DNA of 38,907 nt from Planctomycetota bacterium (GCA_002685965.1 NYZE01000040.1:1-38907); one strand, 5' to 3'. Numbered from the stretch's first letter, positions 17,363 through 26,700 are shown. Program-made: numbers and translations. The notes: generated by a model not told the origin, from the letters alone.

Positions 17363-17943
17363 CCCGCTCGACCCGCCTCGCGGTGCTGATCTCAGGATCC
17401 GGCCGGAGCCTGGAGAACCTGGCGCAGGTCATCGCCGCCGGAGAGTTGGACGCGACGATTGCGCTGGTGATCTCGTCCCGCGCCAAGGTGAAGGGGGTCG
17501 AGCGCGCCAAGCAGCTCGGGTTGCCGTGTGTCGTGATTCGGCCGCGCGATGTGGGCGATGCAGCGGAGCATTCGAGGAAGCTCTTTGCTGTCGTCCGCGA
17601 AGCGGGTGCGGAGTTGTTGTGCTTGATGGGCTTCCTTAGCAAGCTGATCATCCCGCGGGACTTCGAACGCAAGGTACTGAACATTCATCCGGCGCTGTTG
17701 CCGGACTTCGGCGGCCAGGGGATGTATGGGGAGCGCGTGCATGCGGCGGTGATTGCGGCCCGGCGGCGCGAGAGTGGGTGTACGGTGCACTGGTGTGACG
17801 ATGAGTACGATCACGGGGAGATCGTGCTGCAACGCAGGTGTGCGGTGCTGGACGGGGATACGGTCGGGGACTTGGCCGCAAGGGTCTTCGCGGAGGAGAT
17901 CTTGGCCTATCCGGAGGCCTTGCGGAGGGTCTTGGGGCCCTAG
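17359..17943 (+). CDS. purN: Phosphoribosylglycinamide formyltransferase
   Basis: A 194-residue enzyme of normal length that transfers the formyl group of 10-formyltetrahydrofolate to GAR in purine biosynthesis. Visible are the phosphate loop SGSGRSLENL, the catalytic Asn108/His110 in LNIHPALLP, and Asp151 in the TVHWCDDEYDHG block. The segment GFLSKLIIP replaces the common GYMRIL-type text, an ordinary variation. The start is GTG 17359, overlapping the stop of the upstream PNP homologue by 4 nt, which points to translational coupling and a link to purine metabolism. It converges with nrdJ over a 42-bp gap; no convincing intrinsic terminator is visible there. Confidence 0.92.
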   Translation: MTRSTRLAVLISGSGRSLENLAQVIAAGELDATIALVISSRAKVKGVERAKQLGLPCVVIRPRDVGDAAEHSRKLFAVVREAGAELLCLMGFLSKLIIPRDFERKVLNIHPALLPDFGGQGMYGERVHAAVIAARRRESGCTVHWCDDEYDHGEIVLQRRCAVLDGDTVGDLAARVFAEEILAYPEALRRVLGP

Positions 17944-17985
17944 GGCGGGGCCAAACACGGGCCGGCATCTGTTGCGCACCCGGTC

Positions 17986-20900
17986 TCAGCTACAGCCGCT
18001 CGTCGCCCCGCAGGTGTGGCACTTCAAGCAGGTCCCGTTGCGCACCATCGTCATCGACCCGCACTCGGGGCACGCTTCACCTTCGTAGCCCTTGATCCTG
18101 GCCTCGGCGACAATCCGGGCTTGGGTTGCAACCTCGGCCTGCGCGACTGGGGTCTCGGTCGGCTTGGGCCCATGCGGTGGCGGGAACAGTTCAATGATCG
18201 GCTCGCCGTCGTCGGTGTGCGGACCCTTCGCGTCGCCGTCACTCCCATCCTCGTCCGTCTCCGCATCGCCCGTCTTCGCATCGCCCACGTTCTTGCGGCC
18301 CAGGTTCCTGTCGCTGCCCGGCCCCGGACTTGTGGCCCCAGTGTCCAGCATCACCTCCGGCTGCACATGCGCCAGGTCACCGCGACCCAGGTAGCTGATG
18401 GCCAACTCGCGGAAGATGTAGTCGATGATCGATGTCGAGAACTTGACCTTGTCGTGACCCTGCACGACCCCCGACGGCTCGAAACGCGTGAACACGAACG
18501 CATCGACGTACTCCTCGAGCGGCACGCCGTGCTGCAGGCCAAGCGAGATCGCGATCGCGAAACAGTTCATCAACGACCGGAACGCTGCACCCTCGCGGTG
18601 CATGTCGAGGAAGATCTCGCCGAGCGTCCCATCCTCGTACTGCCCTGTGCGGACGTAGATGTTGTGCCCACCGACGACGGCCTTCTGCGTGAAGCCGGAA
18701 CGGCGATAAGGCAGCAAGCGCCGACCGCGCAGCGTGAAGCCCCGGTCGCGCTGGGCGAAGTCCTTGTCCTCCTCCACCGCCTCGGCATCACTCTCGATGA
18801 ACCGGGCCGCGGCCGCCGCTGCGACCTGCGCAACCTCCTTACTCACGCCTGGCAGTGCCGCGGCAAGAGCCTGCCCCATGACGTCGTCGGCTTCCTCCCT
18901 GTCGGCCAGGCCGAGTTCCTCAAGGGCGAGCGAGGACAACGGCTGCGAGAGCTTGGAGCCGTCGCGGTAGAGCGCGACCGCCTTGATCATCGATCTCCAC
19001 GAGTTGACGTAGGCCTCGTGCACGTCGCCCAGCGTCGCCTCGGTGGGCATGTTGATGGTCTTGGAGATCGCGCCGGAGAGGAACGGCTGCGCGGCCGCCA
19101 TCATGCCAATGTGCGCCCCGTACTGGATGTACCGCGTGCCGCGTCCACCGCATCGATTGGCGCAATCGAAGATCGGCAAGTGCTCGTCACGCAGGTGCGG
19201 CGCGCCTTCGACGGTCATCGTGCCGCAGCAGTAGTCGTTCGCCGCCCGGATCTCTTCTTCGCCGAAGCCAAGCTCGGCCAGGAGGTTCAGCTCCGGCCGT
19301 GCCAACACCTCGGCACTCAGCCCTAGCTCGTTGCGGCAGAAGTCCTCGCCGAGGTTCCAGACGCTGAACGCGTAGGAGAGATCGAAGGCCGCTTGTAGCT
19401 GTCCCTCGAGCTTGTCCAGTCGCTCGTCATCGAAGCCACGATCGCGCAGCGCAACGTGGTTGACGCCAGGTGCACCACGCAGCGTGCCGTGCCCCTTGGC
19501 ATGGGCAAGGATGTCGGCGATCTCTCCTTCGCTGTAGCTGAGGCGCTGCAGCGCCGGCGCGAGGCTCTCGTTGACGATCTTGAAGTAGCCGCCGCCGGCC
19601 AGCTTCTTGAACTTGACCAGCGCGAAATCCGGCTCGATGCCGGTGGTGTCGCAACCCATCACGAGCCCGATGGTCCCCGTCGGCGCGATCACGGTGACCT
19701 GCGCGTTGCGGTAACCGTGCTGCTCGCCGGTCTCCAACGCTCGATCCCAGGACGCCCGCGCCGCTGTCAAGAGCGCTGGCGGACAGACCTCGGCATCGAT
19801 GGTCACCGGCACGACCGAAAGGTCTTCGTAGTCAGATTCGGCAGCAGACCACGCCGCACGCCGGTGATTGCGGATCACGCGCAGCATGTGCTCGCGGTTG
19901 TCCGCATACCGCTCGAATGGCCCGAGCTCTCCGGCCATCTGGGCACTCGTCGCGTAGGCCCCGCCCGTCATCACAGCCGTGATGGCACCGCAGATCGCCC
20001 GGCCAGCGTCGCTGTCGTAGGCGATCCCCTGGCGCATCAGCAACGTCCCTAGGTTGGCGTAGCCGAGCCCGAGAGTCCGGTACTCGTAGCTCTTCTGCGC
20101 GATGCTCTCGGACGGGAACGATGCCATCAGCACGCTCACCTCGAGCACGACCGACCACAGTCGCACCGCGTGCTCGAAGCGCTCGATGTCGAAGCGGAAC
20201 GGCTCCTTCGCCTCCGCGCCGTCGAAGAGGGGCGCAGCCTCCTGGTCGCCGCCCTCGAAGTGCACGAGGTTGATCGATGCCAGGTTGCACGCCGTGTCAT
20301 CGAGGAACATGTACTCCGAACAGTTATGGACGACGATGCCACCCGCCACGAAGTGGTGCGTCGCAGCTTCGGTCAGGTCGTAGACCGGCTCCTCGCCGAG
20401 CGGCTCCACATCGCGGACGCGATCCAGGAGCGGCTCGACCCTGCCGTCGATAGGTCCGCTCTCCGCAAGGCCGTCCGGTCCTGCACCGCCCCCCAGCGGC
20501 AGCCCGATCTGTTCGAGCAGCCGGACACCACAGGCACCCATCACATAGAGCCGTGCGTCGCCGAGCCGGGACTTGATCCCGAAGGCCAACAAGAGCTGCT
20601 GCGCCTGCTGCAAGATTCCCTGGGCACCGCCAAAGGCAACCCCGGCCCCCGACACCTCGCCAGCAGCAGCGAGCATGCCACGCAGTACTGCAGCCACCGA
20701 CTCCCGATCGAGCTCGAAGACCGCATCGCAGAAGCTCTGCGCCCGTCCCGAGCGGTCGATCTTCAGCAGCGCACGCGCCTCGACGGCGGTCGCCCGGGGC
20801 AGCGTCGCCACCGCCCCAGTGACACCGCCGCCGCAAGCGCCGCCACCCAGGACAGCGCTGTCGGCCGCCTGCGCGCCGAGGTCTTCGGCCTGCACACGCT

Positions 20901-22659
20901 GGAGCATGCGCCGGCCAAACGGGGATCCAGAAAGGACCAGCACGTCCTCGGCGCAGAGATCCCGCGCCGCCACATCGCCGCGGTTGACCGTCAACACTCG
21001 GTGATCGGCGGTCAGCTCGACCGTGTAGCCACTGTCCGTGCGCAACCTGTAGACACGCTTCACGCCGGTCTCAAAGGCCGGCTCCACAGCATGCAACGCA
21101 GCATCGCCGCCGACGACGTCGAACGGCTCCTCCAGCAGCGCGTCGATGCGCCGCAGGCCATCTCCGGTCGCGACCAGCGTGCTGCCGGTCACGCACGGAT
21201 TGCTGGCGTTGATGCGGCCACCGTCGGGGCAGGGGTGCCACTCGTTGATCGTGGTGTCGAACTGGATGCCGGGATCGGCACACGACCAGGCCGAGTTGCA
21301 GATCTTGTCCCAGAGTTCGGCGGCCGGGATCTTGCGAGCGACCTTGCCGTCCTTACGCCGGATCAGCTCCCAGTCCTCACCCTTCTCGAGCGCGTCGAGG
21401 AAGGTGTTGGGTACACGCACCGAGTTGTTCGAGTTCTGACCAGAAACCGTCAGGTAGGCCTCGCTGTCCCAGTTGACATCGAAGTCGGCGAGGCCCATGT
21501 CGCGCACACCTTGGCCGATGATCTGCAGCGCCTTGCGGATCATCTGGTCAGGGACGTAGCACGAGCGCGCGTTGCGCACGGCGGCGCGCAACGCCGCATT
21601 GTCACGCGGATTGGCAACGAGCTTCTGGCCGTCGACAAGGTCGGCATCGTCCTGTGCCGCATCCGCTTCCGCGTCGACCCACGCGGCCTTGAGCATCTGC
21701 CCGAGACACTTCTTCATCGTCCGCGAGCCGGCCACGAGGGCCGCGACCTTCTGCTCTTCGGCTGCCTTCCAGGTGATGAAGTCCTCGACATCGGGGTGAT
21801 CAATGTCGAGGCAGACCATCTTGGCTGCGCGTCGCGTCGTGCCACCAGACTTGATCGCGCCCGCGGCGCGATCGCCGATCTTGAGGAAGGACATCAAACC
21901 CGAGGACTTACCACCACCAGAAAGCGGCTCGCTCTCGCCACGCACGGCCGAGAAGTTGGACCCGGTCCCGCTGCCGTACTTGAACAGCCGCGCCTCTCGG
22001 GTCCAAAGGTCCATGATGCCGCCCTCGTTCACGAGATCATCGCTAACGGCTTGGATGAAGCAGGCGTGCGGCTGCGGGTGCTCGTACGCGTTACGCGCGC
22101 GACGCATCTTGCCGGCCTTCGGGTCGACGAACATGTGACCCTGTGGCGGACCCTCGATCCCGTACGACCAAAAGAGTCCGGTGTTGAACCACTGCGGTGA
22201 GTTCGGCGCCGCCATCTGCGCAGCGAGCATGTACGAGATCTCGTCATAGAACGCGCGCGCGTCGTCCTTGCTGTCGAAGTAGCCGTACTTTTCGCCCCAC
22301 CATGTCCAGCAACCGGCCAGCCGGTGGAAGACCTGCCGCGCGTCGTGCTCGGTGCCTTCTACGGTCTCGCCGGCATCGTCCTCGACGACGGTTCCGACGT
22401 AGTTGTGGCTGGCCTTGGGTCGGTCGTACGACCAGCGTGCTTCGTCGAGACCCTCGACCTGTTGCACGCCAGCCTTGCGGAAGTACTTCTGCGACAGAAT
22501 GTCGACAGCGACTTGGCTCCACCCCTCCGGCACCGTGATGTCACGGTGCTGGAACACGAGGCTGCCATCCGGATTGCGGATTTCACTCGTACGCTTGACG
22601 AACCGGATGTCCTTGTATGCCCCAGCCTTGCGAGTCGTGAACCGCCGCTCAATCCGCAT
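17986..22659 (-). CDS. nrdJ: Vitamin B12-dependent (class II) ribonucleotide reductase with intein
   Basis: A 1557-residue precursor that would be 1266 residues after splicing, a usual size for NrdJ of the Zn-ribbon type. It reduces ribonucleotides to deoxyribonucleotides using an adenosylcobalamin-generated thiyl radical. Extein landmarks are NSPQWFNTG (153-161), [11 protein letters not shown], the substrate/radical motif NASNP joined to CSEY after splicing, [15 protein letters not shown], an acidic low-complexity linker, and a C-terminal Zn-ribbon (CPECG ... CLKCHTCG). The thiyl-radical cysteine should be residue 780, the first C-extein residue. A GGAGG lies 4 nt before ATG 22659. A promoter with NrdR boxes and a structured leader precede it. 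No nrdA/nrdB is in view. Confidence 0.96.
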   Translation of the reverse strand: MRIERRFTTRKAGAYKDIRFVKRTSEIRNPDGSLVFQHRDITVPEGWSQVAVDILSQKYFRKAGVQQVEGLDEARWSYDRPKASHNYVGTVVEDDAGETVEGTEHDARQVFHRLAGCWTWWGEKYGYFDSKDDARAFYDEISYMLAAQMAAPNSPQWFNTGLFWSYGIEGPPQGHMFVDPKAGKMRRARNAYEHPQPHACFIQAVSDDLVNEGGIMDLWTREARLFKYGSGTGSNFSAVRGESEPLSGGGKSSGLMSFLKIGDRAAGAIKSGGTTRRAAKMVCLDIDHPDVEDFITWKAAEEQKVAALVAGSRTMKKCLGQMLKAAWVDAEADAAQDDADLVDGQKLVANPRDNAALRAAVRNARSCYVPDQMIRKALQIIGQGVRDMGLADFDVNWDSEAYLTVSGQNSNNSVRVPNTFLDALEKGEDWELIRRKDGKVARKIPAAELWDKICNSAWSCADPGIQFDTTINEWHPCPDGGRINASNPCVTGSTLVATGDGLRRIDALLEEPFDVVGGDAALHAVEPAFETGVKRVYRLRTDSGYTVELTADHRVLTVNRGDVAARDLCAEDVLVLSGSPFGRRMLQRVQAEDLGAQAADSAVLGGGACGGGVTGAVATLPRATAVEARALLKIDRSGRAQSFCDAVFELDRESVAAVLRGMLAAAGEVSGAGVAFGGAQGILQQAQQLLLAFGIKSRLGDARLYVMGACGVRLLEQIGLPLGGGAGPDGLAESGPIDGRVEPLLDRVRDVEPLGEEPVYDLTEAATHHFVAGGIVVHNCSEYMFLDDTACNLASINLVHFEGGDQEAAPLFDGAEAKEPFRFDIERFEHAVRLWSVVLEVSVLMASFPSESIAQKSYEYRTLGLGYANLGTLLMRQGIAYDSDAGRAICGAITAVMTGGAYATSAQMAGELGPFERYADNREHMLRVIRNHRRAAWSAAESDYEDLSVVPVTIDAEVCPPALLTAARASWDRALETGEQHGYRNAQVTVIAPTGTIGLVMGCDTTGIEPDFALVKFKKLAGGGYFKIVNESLAPALQRLSYSEGEIADILAHAKGHGTLRGAPGVNHVALRDRGFDDERLDKLEGQLQAAFDLSYAFSVWNLGEDFCRNELGLSAEVLARPELNLLAELGFGEEEIRAANDYCCGTMTVEGAPHLRDEHLPIFDCANRCGGRGTRYIQYGAHIGMMAAAQPFLSGAISKTINMPTEATLGDVHEAYVNSWRSMIKAVALYRDGSKLSQPLSSLALEELGLADREEADDVMGQALAAALPGVSKEVAQVAAAAAARFIESDAEAVEEDKDFAQRDRGFTLRGRRLLPYRRSGFTQKAVVGGHNIYVRTGQYEDGTLGEIFLDMHREGAAFRSLMNCFAIAISLGLQHGVPLEEYVDAFVFTRFEPSGVVQGHDKVKFSTSIIDYIFRELAISYLGRGDLAHVQPEVMLDTGATSPGPGSDRNLGRKNVGDAKTGDAETDEDGSDGDAKGPHTDDGEPIIELFPPPHGPKPTETPVAQAEVATQARIVAEARIKGYEGEACPECGSMTMVRNGTCLKCHTCGATSGCS
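20323..21195 (-). mobile_element. Intein in NrdJ, 291 residues
   Basis: Precursor residues 489-779 interrupt NASNP|CSEY. Block A is [13 protein letters not shown], starting with the nucleophile Cys489. Block B contains TADH (550-553). Block F is [12 protein letters not shown] followed by GGIVVHN, ending in the His-Asn pair, and the +1 residue is Cys780. All residues needed for standard class 1 splicing are present, so splicing is expected. The element is longer than a minimal intein; its roughly 185-residue centre contains a decayed endonuclease. The insertion site before the RNR active-site cysteine is a known hot spot for RNR inteins. Confidence 0.93.
20560..20727 (-). other. Decayed LAGLIDADG homing-endonuclease remnant in the intein
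   Basis: Precursor residues 645-700 include [11 protein letters not shown] and [14 protein letters not shown], which resemble the second LAGLIDADG helix and the following helix of intein endonucleases (typical text LRGLFDADGxV ... LLxxFGIxSRL). The catalytic aspartate position is Ala, and no first LAGLIDADG motif is recognisable upstream. The endonuclease is therefore probably inactive. Confidence 0.65.
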
Positions 22660-22834
22660 GCGCCCTCCCGGGTCGTACCTCTAGCCTGTTCGTCCCCCGA
22701 GAGGACGCCACGCTCCCTGACATGGCACCTCCCGGCCCCTCAAAAGGGCCACTCACATGGTCCCCGGCCGGCCGGCCGACGCTGGTGACGTCGGACCCCA
22801 GATGGGGCCCCAAGGCCGACAAAACCGGAAAGGG
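22660..22834 (-). promoter_or_regulatory. Structured 5' leader of nrdJ with alternative hairpins
   Basis: About 175 nt separate the predicted transcript start from the nrdJ ATG. In RNA order there is GTCGG (22820-22816), a CCCC-AUCU-GGGG stem, CCGACG (22794-22789), then CGTCGG (22781-22776). The middle CCGACG can pair with either flank, giving two mutually exclusive structures. Further downstream are GGCCC/GGGCC (22734-22750) and CGTCC/GGACG (22691-22707) hairpins. I see no B12-box or other cobalamin-riboswitch core. The pairings are read from sequence; function is inferred. Confidence 0.4.
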
Positions 22835-22836
22835 AG

Positions 22837-22884
22837 GCGCAATATATAGTAGGTCGCGGGAGAGACAATGCCCAGATCTTGGGG
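22837..22884. promoter_or_regulatory. Tandem NrdR boxes at the nrdJ promoter
   Basis: Box 1 (22837-22852) reads GCGCAATATATAGTAG; its core CAATATATAGT matches the NrdR consensus CwAtATaTwGt at every position. Box 2 (22869-22884) reads TGCCCAGATCTTGGGG, with 7 of 10 core positions matching. The cores lie 32 bp apart, three helical turns, as known for NrdR pairs. Box 1 covers the -10 hexamer, so binding should repress. NrdR is the ATP/dATP-sensing repressor of RNR genes. Confidence 0.75.
22841..22868 (-). promoter_or_regulatory. Sigma-70-like promoter of nrdJ
   Basis: On the minus strand TTGTCT (22868-22863) is followed after 16 bp by TATATT (22846-22841). This is the only AT-rich patch in a very GC-rich intergenic region, oriented toward nrdJ, and would start transcription near 22834. 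Confidence 0.6.
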
Positions 22885-22920
22885 GTCTCTAAGTCCGGTC
22901 AAGGCAACCGGATGGGGCTT

Positions 22921-22950
22921 GCGATGGCGGGGATCCCGCCATGCCATCGC
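22921..22950 (-). terminator. Strong hairpin after the lipoprotein gene
   Basis: GCGATGGC ... GCCATCGC pair perfectly (8 bp), and alternatively ATGGCGGG-GAT-CCCGCCAT forms an 8-bp stem within the same 30 bp. It starts 16 bp beyond the lipoprotein stop and precedes the nrdJ operator, a sensible place to end the long minus-strand unit. No T-run follows. Confidence 0.45.
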
Positions 22951-22965
22951 AGGCAGAAGGGCGCT

Positions 22966-23643
22966 CTACCTCCAATCGACGCGCTTGCTGTCCATGATCC
23001 CCTCAGGATCGAGCGCGAGTCCGTCGCAAAGGCGGCCCCCGCGGTCCAGGTCGACCAGCATCCAGCCCACGGCCTTGCGGAAGCTCGCCGCAGCCAGAGC
23101 GTGCGGATCGGGGACGAAGAGGCGACCCTCGGTCTCGATCGGCCCTTCATAGTCCTCGGAGCGAAGCAGTCCTCGTTTGCCGCCCGCCCCTGCCGGCCCC
23201 CAGACCTGCAGTCGGATCTTGGCCCTGCCGTGCACGGCCCGGCCGACAACGCGCTCTTCCACCGCCCCGTGGAAGTTGGTCAACGCCGGCCGCAGAACCC
23301 AATCTGCTTCCCCTTCACTGTCGACGATCTGCGCGAACAGGCCCGCCGCGTCAATTTCCTGCCGCAGCAGCTCGTCCAGCATCTCGGCCACAGGACGGGC
23401 CCAGAAGGCGTCTTCGGTGTACGTGAGCGGATAGATGCCGTCGCGATGAGAGGACAGCGGCGTGCGGCGGTCCAGCAGGCGGCTCACGTAGACACGCCGA
23501 TTCTGCCGGTACGACGCGCGGTAGCCCGTATGCCGATACAGATCGGGATTGCGGGCCAGGTCCCTTTGATGCGTCGACTCGCACGAGCCCAAGAGGACAA
23601 GCAACGGGAGGAGCGACGAAAGGAGCGTACGGGTTCGCAACAT
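22966..23643 (-). CDS. Lipoprotein of unknown function
   Basis: A 225-residue protein with a lipoprotein signal peptide: hydrophobic LLSSLLPLLVLLGSC with the lipobox cysteine at 21. The mature part has an alternating alpha/beta pattern (AEMLDELLRQEIDAAGLF, ADWVLRPALTNFHG, AKIRLQVWG) somewhat like envelope auxiliary lipoproteins of ABC systems, but I cannot assign a family. ATG 23643 is chosen because the signal peptide starts there and GGAG lies 9 nt upstream; the ORF-track start at 23940 would bury the signal. It is the last gene of the minus-strand glycan unit, 98 bp after a glycosyltransferase, so a role in export or surface attachment of the glycan is possible. Confidence 0.75.
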   Translation of the reverse strand: MLRTRTLLSSLLPLLVLLGSCESTHQRDLARNPDLYRHTGYRASYRQNRRVYVSRLLDRRTPLSSHRDGIYPLTYTEDAFWARPVAEMLDELLRQEIDAAGLFAQIVDSEGEADWVLRPALTNFHGAVEERVVGRAVHGRAKIRLQVWGPAGAGGKRGLLRSEDYEGPIETEGRLFVPDPHALAAASFRKAVGWMLVDLDRGGRLCDGLALDPEGIMDSKRVDWR

Positions 23644-23741
23644 GCGAGAGTCTCCAGGAGGGGAGGCCGTTCGGGGATCGGACAGCCCGGGGTATCTGCG
23701 TGCGTTTATCGGACGGTCGATCGCCGCCACTGGAGCCTTTT

Positions 23742-24713
23742 CTACTCTCCGACGGCCTCGCCGACCTCGGTAGCATCGACGTAGCGCTCCACGTCCTTTG
23801 GGCTGGCCCGGTAGCCGAAGAACCCGCGCGCGATCCCGTAGCCCTTGGCGACCTGCGCTCGCAGGCGGCGTCGGTTGCCTAGGTGCCTGAGCACCGACGG
23901 CACCAGGCCGAGTACGTCGAACAACACGAACGAGAGCCACAAGCGCGGCGTGCCGTGCCGCCGCAGGAAGCGTGGGGTGTTGACGCCGTTGAGGAACTTG
24001 CGCAACGGCGACACGCCGCCGCCGGATGAAAGGCTACCTCCGTGGTGCACGCGCACCCACGGCAGATACAGCATGCGCCGGCCGCGCTTGCGCAAGCGGC
24101 AGCCGAGGTCGGCATCCTCGAGGTACATGAAGTAGTCCTCCTCGACGCCGCCGACCGCGACCAGGTCCTCGGTCCAGTAGAGCGCCAACGCACCGGGCAC
24201 GAAGTCCACCTCGGCGGGGAAGGGCGGGGCCTCCGAAACCGGCCGGCCCAGGCCGTGCTGGCGCACTTCATTGGGGCCGAACTTCAGGTAGGACCCGGCC
24301 GACCAGATCGTCCCGCCGCCTTCGGTCGTGAGCAGAGGTCCGACACCGGCCACCGTCGGATCGGCGACCATCGCCTCGGCCAAGCGCTCGATGCTGCCAG
24401 GGTCGCACTGGGTGTCGTTGTTGATCATCAGCAACATGTCGTCGCCGCGCTCGGCGGCGCGATCGATGCCGCGGTTGATCGCCGCGCAATAGCCGATGTT
24501 CTCGCCGGGTTGCAGGAGTTCGACGCCCTCCGGGAACCAATGGGCGGCCAGGTTGCTCGAGTTGTCGACCACCAAGAGCTGGAGCTTCGGGTACCCGGTT
24601 GCGATCAGCGAGTGCACTGCCAGCACGGTCTCCGCGGGAGCGCCGTAGTGCGGCAGCACAGCCAGCACGGTCGGCCGCTCGCCCAATCTCACCTCACGCA
24701 GCGCCGGAGTCAC
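23742..24713 (-). CDS. Family 2 glycosyltransferase
   Basis: A 323-residue GT-A fold enzyme that would transfer a sugar from a nucleotide donor to a growing glycan on the cytoplasmic side. Visible are TVLAVLPHYGAP, LLVVDNSS, GENIGYCAAINRGI, the metal-binding region MINNDTQCDPG, and the acceptor-site motif YLEDADLGCRL. The C-terminal part is basic and may be membrane associated (LWLSFVLFDVLGLVPSVL). The ORF track begins at GTG 24731; I prefer GTG 24713, which overlaps the previous stop by 4 nt (GTGA), the pattern seen repeatedly in this cluster. Donor and linkage cannot be read from the sequence. Confidence 0.88.
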   Translation of the reverse strand: MTPALREVRLGERPTVLAVLPHYGAPAETVLAVHSLIATGYPKLQLLVVDNSSNLAAHWFPEGVELLQPGENIGYCAAINRGIDRAAERGDDMLLMINNDTQCDPGSIERLAEAMVADPTVAGVGPLLTTEGGGTIWSAGSYLKFGPNEVRQHGLGRPVSEAPPFPAEVDFVPGALALYWTEDLVAVGGVEEDYFMYLEDADLGCRLRKRGRRMLYLPWVRVHHGGSLSSGGGVSPLRKFLNGVNTPRFLRRHGTPRLWLSFVLFDVLGLVPSVLRHLGNRRRLRAQVAKGYGIARGFFGYRASPKDVERYVDATEVGEAVGE

Positions 24714-25768
24714 AGCAGCCACCCGACGCACTTCCAGTAGCCGCGTAGCCCGCCGGCCAGCAGACAGCGCGTGAGCCCGCGCAGTCCCCCCTCGGCAAGG
24801 CCAGGATTGAAGGTCAGGTCCTGGCTCACCAGGAGTTCACCGTCACTGCAGGTGCGCAGGGCCTGGATCGACCGTCGCCGGCGCATCAGGTGCGACCGCA
24901 GCTTGAGCAGGGCCGCCTTGCCGCGAAACCAGGAGGGCAAGTGCCCCGAGGCGCCAACAAAGGCGAGGTGAACCAAACCATAACAGACAAATGCGGGGGT
25001 CAGCACGAGCAACGTAAGCCAACGGTAGTGCGTGAGCATGAAGATCCATCGGTTCCGCGAGTGCAGAAACGTGCGTCGGGCCGCATAGGTCCTCGAACGG
25101 CCACGCGTCGACAGACCTTCCGTCCCGGCCTTGTGGACGCAAGTGGCGTCGGTCGCGACAGCAATACGCCTGCCGCTCAGGCGTAAGGCATACGAAAGCG
25201 CCAGGTCCTCGAACAGGATGAACATCTCCTCATCGAAGCCACCTGCAGCGAGCAACTCATCACGCCGCCCGAGGCAGCAAAGCGAGATCGCGACGCCTGT
25301 GTCGTCGAGGCGCCCACCAACCGCCTGCTCCTTTGGTGCATACCAGTTGCGTAGCGAGACCAAGCCGAGGAAGTGTGTGGCACCGCCGTCGTAGTGCACC
25401 GGTCCGTCAGCGCTGCCGAGGAAGGAACGCGCCTGCACGAGCGCCAACGCCGGATCCGACTCGAGGTGGGCGACGAGGTGGTCGAGACACCCTGACTCCA
25501 TGACGACGTCGTTGTCGACCAGCAAGACAAACTCGTGCGAGGCCTCACGGAGGCCGAAGTTGCGCGCGGCAGCCGGGCCGCGGTTGCCGCCAAGGGTAAG
25601 CAACCGGAGTGGGTGGTCGCCGGCCGCTTGGTCGGCGGAGCCATCGGTCGATCCCGAGTCGACCAGCAACACTTCGGCGGGATTGGCCGCCAGGACCGCT
25701 TCGAGACAGCTCTCGAGGCAGTCCTTGCCATTGTGATTGACGACGATGACCGAGACTGGAGGCTTCAT
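24710..25768 (-). CDS. Family 2 glycosyltransferase
   Basis: A 352-residue GT2 enzyme. The N-terminus SVIVVNHNGKDCLESCLEAV leads into LLVDSGSTDGS, GNRGPAAARNFGL, LLVDNDVVMESG (metal site), and FILFEDLALSYAL, which holds the acceptor-side acidic residues. A hydrophobic segment (WLTLLVLTPAFVCYGLVHLAFVG) near residue 270 could anchor the enzyme to the membrane. The ATG at 25768 shares one base with the preceding stop (TGATG); the upstream start in the track at 25804 adds 12 unsupported residues. It overlaps the next glycosyltransferase by 4 nt. Probable role: one elongation step of the exported glycan. Confidence 0.88.
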   Translation of the reverse strand: MKPPVSVIVVNHNGKDCLESCLEAVLAANPAEVLLVDSGSTDGSADQAAGDHPLRLLTLGGNRGPAAARNFGLREASHEFVLLVDNDVVMESGCLDHLVAHLESDPALALVQARSFLGSADGPVHYDGGATHFLGLVSLRNWYAPKEQAVGGRLDDTGVAISLCCLGRRDELLAAGGFDEEMFILFEDLALSYALRLSGRRIAVATDATCVHKAGTEGLSTRGRSRTYAARRTFLHSRNRWIFMLTHYRWLTLLVLTPAFVCYGLVHLAFVGASGHLPSWFRGKAALLKLRSHLMRRRRSIQALRTCSDGELLVSQDLTFNPGLAEGGLRGLTRCLLAGGLRGYWKCVGWLL

Positions 25769-26700
25769 CAAGACAGCGGCAGCTCGAAGTCCGGATGCTT
25801 GCACACCTGCCGGTGGCGCAAGCAGTAGGGAAGGTGGCAGAGCGCTGCGATGCTCGCCTTGGCCACGACGAAGAAGCCGCCGCGCACGGCGCGGATCTCG
25901 CTCATGAGTCCGATCGTGCCTACCGCGTCCCCGACCGCCGAAGACTTGCCCTTGCCGCCGAGGCCCTTGGCGAGGAAGCGGAACGGAAACTTCAGGATGT
26001 CCTTGAGCGCCACGTACTTGAACGCGTAGATCCAGAAATTGCGCACGTGGTAGTAGAGGCTGCGCTTGCCCTTGCGCATCCCGAACGGCGCCTTGTGCCA
26101 GACCCGCACGGACGGCACGTATTTGACACGCCGGTCGCTGTTGAGCAATCGGGCCGTCAGGTCGCGCTCGTTACCGAAAATGAACAGGACCTCGTCGTAG
26201 AAGCCGCATTCGCGCAAGACATCGGCTCGCGCCAAGCTGGCACAGCCACGAAAGGTCGACATGTAGCGCGGCGTCAAGTGGCCAGCGCTCTCGAGGAACC
26301 ACTCGGGCATCTCCGGCTCCTCGACGCGCGAGGAGAGCAGTGCCGTCGATGCCGGCTCGCGCGCCGCCTCGGCGAGCATCTCCTCGATCCAGTCCGGCGG
26401 CAGCACGACATCGTCGTCCAGGATCCCGATCCATGCTCCACGTGCAGACGCAAAGCCTACGTTGAAGGTCGTGCACGCCCCAAACTCGGAGTGGGGCATA
26501 CGGATCAAGCGAACGTCGGGGAACTCCTCCACCACCATCTCCGGAGTCCCATCGCGCGACGCGTTGTCGACGACGATGACCTCAAACGGCGGCACGGTCT
26601 GGGCGCGGATCGCCTCGAGGTTGTCACGCAGGTCGTCCTTGCGGTTCCACACCGAGATCACCAGCGAAACCGTATTCTCCCTACCACCCTCTTGGCTCAC
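25768..26700 (-). CDS. Family 2 glycosyltransferase
   Basis: A 310-residue GT2 enzyme with SLVISVWNRKDDLRDNLEAI, VIVVDNASRDGTPEM, a metal-binding WIGILDDDVVLPPDW, and FIFGNERDLTARLL in the acceptor position. It lacks an obvious long transmembrane helix, though the C-terminal region is mixed hydrophobic and basic. The start is GTG 26700, overlapping the stop of the PIG-L gene by 4 nt (GTGA). The DDD metal motif is intact, so activity is expected; the sugar is unknown. Confidence 0.88.
   Translation of the reverse strand: MSQEGGRENTVSLVISVWNRKDDLRDNLEAIRAQTVPPFEVIVVDNASRDGTPEMVVEEFPDVRLIRMPHSEFGACTTFNVGFASARGAWIGILDDDVVLPPDWIEEMLAEAAREPASTALLSSRVEEPEMPEWFLESAGHLTPRYMSTFRGCASLARADVLRECGFYDEVLFIFGNERDLTARLLNSDRRVKYVPSVRVWHKAPFGMRKGKRSLYYHVRNFWIYAFKYVALKDILKFPFRFLAKGLGGKGKSSAVGDAVGTIGLMSEIRAVRGGFFVVAKASIAALCHLPYCLRHRQVCKHPDFELPLS

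Noticed and set aside
17936-17960. Imperfect palindrome at the end of purN as a terminator
   Set aside because: Stem is broken by an internal loop and no T-run follows; pairing is too weak to support.
20170-22200. 676-aa plus-strand ORF opposite nrdJ, and a similar 436-aa ORF at 18016-19326
   Set aside because: Both lie fully antisense to the clearly recognised NrdJ/intein coding frame, have no recognisable domains and arise from high GC at third codon positions.
22751-22780. GGCCGG repeats as a tandem repeat or methylation array
   Set aside because: Only about three short GC-rich units; expected by chance in this composition and better explained as part of the leader.
22660-22834. Cobalamin riboswitch in front of B12-dependent nrdJ
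   Set aside because: I looked for the B12-box and conserved riboswitch core segments and did not find them; only unclassified hairpins remain.
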